A DNA stretch of 64,000 bases from contig CM082590.2 of the NCBI GenBank assembly GCA_040954595.2, positions 7,812,001-7,876,000 on the forward strand, read 5' to 3'. Each line of letters opens with the position of its first letter. The stretch's first letter is position 1. The position numbers and the translations under genes are program-made. This DNA is from Balanoglossus misakiensis (taxonomy: Eukaryota > Hemichordata). Shown here piece by piece: positions 55,986 through 64,000 of the stretch. Below the pieces are notes generated by a model that made no database searches, had not been told where the DNA came from, and saw nothing but the letters and a program-made list of their open reading frames with translations.

Positions 55986-57360
55986 GACCGTCAACCAATC
56001 CTGTTCGTCGTTACATAAGTCTGTTCCAACAAGACTATGGTTGCTATGACAGCACCCAATCCATTTCCTTGGTGCTGGTTGGCTGGGAAACTAAGATAGC
56101 TTTTGATTGTCCTGGGGCGGCCATTTTGGTTGTCGTGTTTTTGGGTCTTGGGAACCAAGTCTATTGCATTTATAGGCTCTACTGGCCAACCAATCTGATT
56201 AAAATCAGATTTAGGGTACGGGTTGTCTTTTACTTGCTCACTACAGTATAAGAATACCATACCACGCAAGTAAAAGAAGTCACAGTACCCTACATCTGAT
56301 TTTAACCAGATTGCAGCCCAACAAACCATCGGATGACAAAGTAAAAGGGCACAAGTCTGTTGTATTTTAATATTTATTCTGAAGGGTATTTAGCTTTAGG
56401 AAACTTGTGTCAATACTGTGACAGTGTTTCTGGACTTAATCAAGACTATATTATCAAAATGCTGCCAGCTGATTTTTAAATGGTGAAATTTGATTCTCTT
56501 TTCTCGGAGACAAAAAATCTCATCACATCATTACACTGTATCATGTTTCCTCTGAGAATTTTAATGATAAAAAATCTTACATGGTTTTAAATTCATCAGC
56601 AATAATGTTAATTAAGAGCCGTTGATATTGTAATTTTTAAATGCTATTTTAGTGGATATTTACATATTTGCATAGAGTACACAGTTAAGCAGCTGCAGTA
56701 TTAAGAAAAATCTCAGTAGTGTATTTTCTTCATTTTTTGTTCCGGGTTCATGGTTTATTGTTCACTTTTGACATTATTTTGCTTTTTTTAGTTTATTTTG
56801 ATAGCTTAGTTATGTTGTTCATCTCACTGAAATATGCTTATACATGTATGCATTGAAATACTGTGTCCTGGTAAAAGTCTGAACATTCTCACATACCAGA
56901 GTCACCTAGCATTTTTTTCAGTTTTCCATAGGTTTCAAAACTCTCTCAGATAAAACTTATGATCATTGACGCACAAATATGAGAATTGACAGATTTAAAC
57001 TGACATTCCAACTGTGTCTATCGGCAATCTTCCATATTGTTTTCCAGAATCACATTCTTCGAATCATCAAGAATTTCAGACTTTTAATTATAGGGAGAAA
57101 GTGATTGATACTTTTCTTTTCACTTTCACATCAATCTGTCGGCACTGATTCAAGATTATAAGTAATGCAATAATTTTAATAGTTTTCTTATTTTTCACAT
57201 TCAAGTGATTAATTTTAAATCAGGGATTTGTTTTTATTTAATTACCTTATTTTAACGAATCAATTTACAGAAAAAAAAGGATTAGTGAACAAGTCATTGT
57301 GTATGTGATTTGTGAAGTTTTTAGTGATGGCATTAGATATGCAATCTTTGTTTCAATAAA
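55986..57360 (+). other. PCTP: probable PCTP 3' UTR
   Basis: AT-rich, no gene. It holds the CAATCTGATT foldback (56185-56310), then MITE-free sequence to AATAAA at 57355-57360, the best poly(A) signal noticed for PCTP. Confidence 0.45.
56185..56310. mobile_element. CAATCTGATT foldback element (diverged copy) in PCTP 3' UTR
   Basis: CAATCTGATTAAAATCAGAT at the left, CATCTGATTTTAACCAGATTG at the right; same family as 57859-57962. Follows the PCTP stop by 200 bp. Confidence 0.65.
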
Positions 57361-57858
57361 ACGAAAGAAAACAGTGTTTGTTGTACTGCAGTGTTTGTTA
57401 ACCCCATTTTATATTTGTATATGGGTGCTGTATCTTGAAAATAGGCCAGAGAACACATGTATATGTATTATAACACAAACCATGACGTTACCTATATATT
57501 CACAACTTGAACATCGGGTGTGTTATCCAAATGCAAAATCAAAATGACACCAAACTCCCCTAAATAACTGGTTATATTACCTTAAATAAGACAGCAAAAA
57601 TTCTTGGTTTTGAATTTTCCTGGTCATATGAATCAGTTCCCAATATATTGCTATAAAATTTGAAGATTTTTTCTCCTATAGGAGAGCAACCATGAATGTG
57701 TAACCCAACTTGGATCAAATTAGTTTGGAAGCGGGTAATGTTTGGCCCTGTTTTCCTGTAATATTCACAAGAATTTATAAAACTTTAGATTTACAAGTTA
57801 CTCAATAAGTTTTAAGAGTTTGTCCCTATGTGCTGAAGTTCTTTGGAACATACGCACC

Positions 57859-57962
57859 CAATCTGATTAAAATCAGATGTAGGGAACGGCGACGTGGTTT
57901 TTTTTAGGCAACAGCATAAAAAAACACGTCGCCGTTCCCTACATCTGATTTCTATCAGATTG
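57859..57962. mobile_element. CAATCTGATT foldback element with target duplication
   Basis: Near-perfect arms (CAATCTGATTAAAATCAGAT ... ATCTGATTTCTATCAGATTG) flanked by ATACGCACC on both sides. A relative of the 3' part of 11130-11228. Confidence 0.8.
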
Positions 57963-58330
57963 ATACGCACCCTGAGAATTATTTATTATCAATCACGTGA
58001 TCTGGCCATGTGCCCCACGGCGTTATCATTTTCATATGACGGGCACGCAATATTTCGGCATCCAGTAAAAGTTTTTCCGAGTATGTCTTTACTTTTAAAA
58101 ATAGGCATTTTCATGCACAGCCGTGGTTCTTACCCAAAAATTGTGGTTCTTACGTTTTACAGCCTACAAAGTCAAAACTACTCAAGCTTCTAGCTGACAA
58201 AGTCCTATTTTCAGTCGATGTGGTGATAAGTTCTCTTTAAAAGTTAACAATTATCGTAATTTATCTCTCCGAAATCACCAAGGTTATCGAAGAATAAAAA
58301 CAAAAGAAGCGCGTGTTCACGGAAAAACAC

Positions 58331-58348
58331 TGCGCCCTCTAGAGGCCA
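58331..58348 (-). promoter_or_regulatory. CTCF-like motif
   Basis: Minus-strand TGGCCTCTAGAGGGCGCA fits the CTCF core CCNNNAGRGGGCGC. It is about 220 bp upstream of a candidate plus-strand 5' exon. Confidence 0.4.
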
Positions 58349-58559
58349 CACATGTCGATGCGCGTGCAGTGAGCAGACGACAATTTTTGCTTGCTTGTGA
58401 GCATGCAAACCGGATAACTTTCCAGTGTTTTTCAGCGTTCTCGGTGCCTTTTATATTATTCAAAGTAATAATTCCATTTTGTGGATAGTCGGGCTCTGGA
58501 ATAGTGTAAAACTTGTTTCTTAAAATAGTGGCGTTCGCGAACACGGGGAGAAATACTTG

Positions 58560-58722
58560 ACGACCGGAGACAAGGAGAGCAATTTCTTCCAGAGGATTCG
58601 GTATGTGTGACCGTACAAGTTTGACAACAAGGAAATGCTTGGATTTTGTTGTGTGGAATTAGTCTTCAGAAGAAGAGGAATGTGTGAATACTCCGGGACG
58701 AGTTCTGGGACGACTTATGCAG
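58560..58722 (+). promoter_or_regulatory. candidate promoter/5' exon of an unidentified plus-strand transcript
   Basis: A CpG-containing stretch ends in a strong donor CAG|GTAAGG at 58720-58728. An open frame from ATG at 58635 encodes about 29 residues (MLGFCCVELVFRRRG...) into the donor. I see no matching downstream exon. It could be a non-coding RNA exon or chance. Confidence 0.3.
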
Positions 58723-58739
58723 GTAAGGTATATGAAAAG

Positions 58740-60690
58740 TATCTGGGTTTGTTCTGTTGTGATGGCCATAAGTTGAACTGTATGCAGTATACAGGTTTGT
58801 GAACCAGTCCCAGTTTGGACTTTGGATGGGAAGTGGTAAAAACTCTCTAAAAAAATGTCTCAGCTGTGTTTTGTACGTGAACTACAAAATCCCCAGCGAA
58901 TTTGTTCGGTTTATTTATATCGGATGAGATACGTGTAGTCAGATTATTCATGTTATGAGACATAACATGTAGATTTCATCCCAGCTAATCAAATTTCATA
59001 TCTGCCTACCAGTACCACGCGCTGTGTAGTAGAAATTTGCATGACTGATAGGTCAGAAAGGTTATACATGTAAATGTATCGCGGATTGACGGGAGTGACC
59101 CCCTTTTCGCCTTGTTTCCTCCTGTCAGTCTGTGTACATGTTGACTTTGCAGATTTAGATAACGGTGTACATTTGTGCTTTGACCCCTGCATTTTTTCAG
59201 GGAGGACTTTTCAAGCCCCATTCCCTTGGACCATTCATGTCCGTTTGGTTTGTTTGACTGTTGACATGTTTTTGCATACACATCCATCTAACCATCCATC
59301 TGTAAACCTGGCCTGAGGCAAACTTTCAAAACATGACCAAAGCAGAGTGAAAAATGTTTATGGGGGAACAACTGAACTAGTTCAGAATTTTTATTGACAT
59401 AAATGTAACAAAAAAACAAACATCATGAGACTAGCATGCTCGCTATAAAACACAAGTAAACCATTTGCTTTATCTTCCTAAGTTCATATCCTCTGTTATG
59501 TTAACTGCAAAGTTTCTGAAGAAATTGACAAGTGCGTTGACAGTCATATATTTACTGTTTGAATACATAACAAAATAAACGTAAATATTTAAAAGCTTTG
59601 AGACACTGGCATCTATGATACCACTATCATAAATATATTAATGTCTTGCAAGTGCTTACAAAATAAATATTAAATACAAGTGAAAGCTTGTCTTTGCATA
59701 CATTTTCTCAAAAGTGCACGATATAACATAATGCAACATAAATAATAAAAACTATGCTTTTTGAGAATACCAGTAAATTGCCTATTGAACAGACTACACA
59801 GTCGCCAAGCATAAGTCCATGCTCAATTTGTGTACTTTTAGCTTTATTTGAAACACAATGCTGCAAAAAGTGCAAGGGATTAAACATATATAAGGTTACG
59901 TTTGCAGAGTATCGTGTATCATTTCTTACTTGTCTTTTAAAGGAAATGCATCTTGTATTATGTGACTGCAACCCTTCAGAAAGTCTGTGAAATTTGCAAT
60001 GATATACTTATCCTATTTTATCCTATTTTTCCTCTAAACTGATGTTTGATTTCTGCCTATGTGTGTAATCTGTTTGGCGTACACTTCATTGATCCTCTGT
60101 TCTGTACTAAGGCTTCATAAAGCACTTTTGGCTATGCTCATCAGCTTGTAAAGAACAAATTATCTACTTTGAATAGCAGTGCAGCGCAAACTAGTGCCAC
60201 ATTGACAATCTTTTAAACTACTGCAAATAGTGAAATAACGGACGGGCAAAACAACTGCATTTTGTCCAAAGACATGAAAAAAATCACAACAAAATGGCCA
60301 TCGTCTTGTGACCATATTGGATCGTATAATCATGACACAAAGTAGACATGTATTTGAACATCCTCTCTTTGACTTTCCAATAAAACATAATCTGCCCTTG
60401 TACAAATTAGAAATCCATGATTAAAATTCACAATTTTAAATCTAACTAGGGATCTTTACTTAAATGCTAAAATCTTCTTAGCTATTGGAATCATGAGGGG
60501 TACATATTACTTCCTAGAATATCAAAATGATCAGTAACGATCAGTACAGCCCTAAATATGGTCTTTACAGTTATGCAAAACAGAAAATAGTTTTAATTAG
60601 TAAGACCGAAGCTAGTTATAACAAGTAACCATCATGTACTCTAGCTCTAGACTACCAGACTAAAAATAAACACTCAACAATGTGATGAAT
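58740..60690. other. intergenic / possible SH3BP5 3' UTR, no gene seen
   Basis: AT-rich, without recognisable MITEs from about 59300 on. Minus-strand AATAAA words near 59390 and 60695 are candidate SH3BP5 poly(A) signals. Confidence 0.4.
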
Positions 60691-60856
60691 ATTTATTACT
60701 TAAACATAAATAGTATTAAAATATGTCTTTTTACACTTTCTATAGTATAACTACAAATCAGACCTCTTTGCCTTTATACTGCCATTGCAATATTAGATTC
60801 TCTTTGCTCAAGAAACGTTTACCTTGGATAAAGTTATGAATGTTATTTTTTGTAAT

Positions 60857-63632
60857 TTACACGAATGTTTCTTGTTCTTCATCTGTTGTTTGCACGGACT
60901 CTGTTTTTTTGTCTGGTGGGTGCTGAATGGCATCTGATGTTGTATCTGTTGTTTCGGTCACTGTGCGATTGACTTCACCGGGCGCAAAGTCAGGCGACTC
61001 AATCGTGTTCTGATTGAACCCTGACAGTGCAGTCTCTTGTGAATGTTGGTCAACTTTTGAAGACGTAGCCTCATTCGATTCCCTGACGGTACCCTGATCA
61101 TAATTTGCTGGTGCGACATCGACGCGCTGGTCAACTGCAGGTGTGTCTGCAGTATCGCGACACTCACTGATCGATGCAATATCACCAGGTGCATTTTTTT
61201 CTTCAAAGTCAACACTCCCTACTTGCTCTGCGACCTCATCCACATCATGGTGAAGTTTAATCATAATGTCAGCTGAACTGACGATGGCGTTGTCTGTCTG
61301 AGTCGCAGCAGCACGATTTTCTTTAGGATAGGCAGTAAAGTCCAATTCTTCCTCGCGTTCTGTGTCATCCCCAGCTGTAGACTGACTCCCTGTATCCCAG
61401 CCCTCATCATCCAGATGTTCTGTGGATTCAAACGCACGTAATATCAAGTGCGGATCAGGCACAGCGCCATCAGACAACGCCCGTATCCGTGGATGCGGCA
61501 CGGAATGTCTCTTCATGGAATTATTCCGGTGTGGCAAGACAACAAATTCCCTCTGCATAACCTGGTCAAAATCAGCGCACGAGTCATTCTTTGGTAGACA
61601 CGGTTCATTTGGCGATTCCGACCCGGGGTCCTCAGCTCCGACTCCGTGCCCGCGCGGTTCCATGGACATTTTCCGACTGCTCCGCTGTCTGTGTATCCGG
61701 TCGCTGATGGCTTCCAGTGTTTTCAGCGCCAGGGAGTAGGAACGCTTGGCTTTTAACACTCTCTTCTCCAGTTCATTCACTTTCTTCTTCTGGTCCTACG
61801 ATTTGACAAAAACACAAAACGTTTAGTTGGATTCTAAACTAAGACATGACTGAAGGAGAGGAGGGAGGCTTGCACATCAAAGACCTGTGATAAGCTTTGT
61901 CTCACTTGTAGGGGATATTTTGTCTCATACAAGCCAAGACAAAATATTCTAAACTCGTGTGAGAAATCTGATCCCAGGTCCTTGAATGATGCGTGAGATT
62001 TTATTAATCTTACCTCTAGCTGTTGGTTAAACTGGTGTTTGGCTTCAAAATATGGCCTGTAATGAGACAAGATAAAGCATTTGAGTCAAAGACCTTCAAT
62101 TCTCTGTACATAGCTGCAACCTCACCATTGAAAACAATTAGGACAGGCCACTGCTATGGTGAACACCCTCGTTTCTCTGTGCATAGGTGCAACCCCACCA
62201 ATGAAAAGCATAGGTTAAAACCAAAAGATGCGCGAACACCTTCATTTCCCTGTACATACAAAAACCTTTTCACCCCCAGTTCTCGTTGTAGCGGTCCAAC
62301 TTTTCCCATAGGAAACAATGTATTTGGACCAAACCATGGTAGTGAAAGGGTTAAACCCCACTGTTGCCATGCTGAAGTTGAAAGTTTGAAATACGAGTGA
62401 TTGGAAACTCTACATACCGTGATTTACTGATATTTTTCTTCAGCGACCTCTGCAATTTCTTGACCAGTCTCTCAGCCTCGTCAAATTCAGCTGCTGTTCT
62501 CTGATGATCCAATTCAACCACTGCTCTCTCGTGCTCTGCCTCGTTGACCTGAACAGCAGAAAGACTGAAAAATTCACCTGTTTCCCTTTTTAGAGGTCCA
62601 ACTTTATCAGAGAAAACAATGGTTTGGACCAAACCATGGCAGTGAAAGGGTTAACTTGTCATGTGAAATTTGTCTCAAACTTCAGATCAACTGTTTTGCA
62701 TTATATTTCATTTCCATGACCTCAAAATGACCTTGCATCACTGTACTTCATGTTGGGACAAGAAACGTATAAAACAGAGTCAACCTTGTAATTCAGTTCA
62801 TAATTCATTGACAACAGATGCACTTTACAGAGATTGTGTAGAGGTTTGAGTCAACCTGAAACAGAAGTATGATGATGTAAGGTCACGAAGATGGCCTTTA
62901 GTTTTTCGAACAATGCTTGCTGCTAACAATTGGCCCACAAGTGTGATGTTTTGCCATTGAAGCTCACCTTCATAGTCGCGTGGTTCAGCATTTCCTGCCA
63001 GTTTGCGTCAAACGTTCTCTTCTCCACAATCAAGCCATGTTCAGCCACATCCACCATCTCCTTGGCAGCAGCCAGCATGCTGTTGGCTCTTTCAAACTTC
63101 AATGCTGCGTCCTGAATGGCTTGCTGAGCCTATAAACAGAAAATACAGTATTATCCCTCAAGTAAGCTCCACTAAACAACATGTTCACATCTAATCAATA
63201 AAAGTTGGTGCATCATTCCCGTGAACTCTACTTTACTCACATTTTTGGCGGTCTGTCTGGCCTCATAATAAGGTCTGGCCTTCTCGATGCAAGAGCCCAA
63301 CTTTTTGCCATGGCAATTCAGGATGTTGGTCGACTCGTTCAGAGATTGTCTGAATGCTGCACGTGCTTCCTAGATAGAAAAAATAATTGAGACTTGGATT
63401 TTAATTTTGCATACTGCTACATTGTTTAGCATTCTAAGACAGCGTGCCATCCATTTCTGCCCCAGTATAGACAAGATCATATGATTTCAATTTTGACTTT
63501 GAACACAATATAGTATGTCACATTAACTAAGAATATGGATTACAGCTAAGGTGCATGTATTTTACTCACATCCAGTTGAACTTCCAGTCGGTTGATTTCA
63601 TCTGTGGCCTTGTTGAGTTGTTCCAATTCTTC
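60857..63632 (-). CDS. SH3BP5: SH3BP5-family Rab11 guanine-nucleotide exchange factor (partial, 5' part beyond right edge)
   Basis: Long coiled-coil protein of the SH3BP5/SH3BP5L/REI family, exchange factors for Rab11. Exons in view: 63632-63570, 63369-63241, 63129-62968, 62548-62418, 62056-62014, 61795-60857; all phases agree, giving 488 residues plus stop. Family landmarks: EELEQLNKATDEINRLEVQ, KARPYYEARQTAK, FERANSMLAAAKEMVDVAE, NWQEMLNHATMKVNEAE, KSRPYFEAKHQFNQQLE, LEKRVLKAKRSYSLALKTLE, EAISDRIHRQR and PRGHGVGAED. The last exon carries a long acidic, Ser/Thr-rich tail ending ETFV. On the minus strand AATAAA is found at 60697-60692 and again near 59390, so the 3' UTR may be short or up to about 1.5 kb. 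The N-terminal coiled coil lies outside the window. Confidence 0.94.
62090..62250. mobile_element. two diverged piggyBac-like MITE copies, 34 bp from SH3BP5 exon
   Basis: Two tandem degenerate copies (GCTGCAACCTCACCATTGAA and GGTGCAACCCCACCAATGAA as centres); the first begins about 34 bp from exon 62014-62056. Confidence 0.55.
62264..62353. mobile_element. piggyBac-like MITE, 65 bp from SH3BP5 exon
   Basis: CTTTTCACCCCCAGTTC ... GTGAAAGGGTTAA; well preserved, 65 bp from exon 62418-62548. Confidence 0.82.
62573..62655. mobile_element. piggyBac-like MITE, 25 bp from SH3BP5 exon
   Basis: ATTCACCTGTTTCCC ... CAGTGAAAGGGTTAA; 25 bp upstream of the acceptor side of exon 62418-62548, so that exon is bracketed by two copies. 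Confidence 0.8.
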
Positions 63633-64000
63633 CTGAAATCAATCAATCAATCAATCAATATATCAACCAACAAATTTAAATATTGGTTTGGTTCAGTTAT
63701 TGTGTTGACTACTGTCCTGTCCTGTATTTTGAATGATAAGGTCAATCCATGTACCTGCACTACAGAACTCCACTAGGTGTACAACAGTTATATGCAGATC
63801 AGCTTTGCACCCTTGACATTGCTCCCAGGGTCCACAAACAAATATAATTTGCATGATCGAAATTGATCCCATAACTCGGAACAGGAAGCCCTGTCGCGGA
63901 AACAAGGAATTTGTTTCCTTGTACACATGTATTGCACAGCGATCAGAATTACTGTCAAAGGAAAGTTCTGCTTTCTGAATGTTTTACAGACATGTCAGGT

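Noticed and set aside
59754-59990. 78-codon plus-strand open frame in the PCTP-SH3BP5 gap
   Set aside because: AT-rich, no recognisable domain, overlaps the likely SH3BP5 3' UTR on the other strand.

Overview
This is animal nuclear DNA. Genes are split by GT-AG introns and the sequence is full of small inverted-repeat transposons and tandem repeats. Four conserved metazoan genes can be read exon by exon with matching splice phases. From left to right they are: (1) a Gli/Ci-type hedgehog transcription factor on the minus strand, running off the left edge; (2) a mitochondrial alternative oxidase (AOX) on the minus strand, complete; (3) a phosphatidylcholine-transfer protein (PCTP/STARD2-like START protein) on the plus strand, complete; (4) an SH3BP5-family Rab11 exchange factor on the minus strand, entering from the right edge. 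AOX is absent from vertebrates but kept by several marine invertebrate groups. Together with the TE content this suggests a marine invertebrate, possibly a lancelet or acorn worm. That last step is inference; species cannot be fixed from the window.

Layout: 1-33 kb is Gli. The coding exons present run from the start codon at 21999 to zinc finger 2 at 2305. A likely non-coding first exon ends at 32556. The introns are littered with MITEs, foldbacks and minisatellites. 33608-47974 is one uninterrupted tandem array of an 87-bp unit: exactly 165 units once three small insertions are subtracted. It lies between the Gli 5' end and the AOX 3' end. Because 87 is divisible by 3 and one frame has no stop, the array shows giant open frames (2456, 1213 and 1113 codons). 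I read these as by-products of a non-coding satellite. 48.0-52.7 kb is AOX (10 coding exons). 52.65-53.15 kb is a compact divergent promoter region with a CRE, a CCAAT box and a YY1-like motif. 53.1-56.0 kb is PCTP (6 coding exons), with one intron that has textbook U12-type splice signals. 56-60.7 kb is UTR/intergenic. 60.9-63.6 kb holds the last six coding exons of SH3BP5.

The genes do not form a pathway. Gli is the nuclear effector of Hedgehog signalling, AOX is a non-proton-pumping terminal oxidase of mitochondria, PCTP moves phosphatidylcholine, and SH3BP5 activates Rab11. The most striking features are the 14.4-kb satellite with nested higher-order duplications next to the Gli 5' end, a foldback transposon carrying vertebrate-type telomere repeats inserted 18 bp from a Gli splice junction, a piggyBac-like MITE family found mostly within 100 bp of exons, and the minor-spliceosome intron in PCTP.
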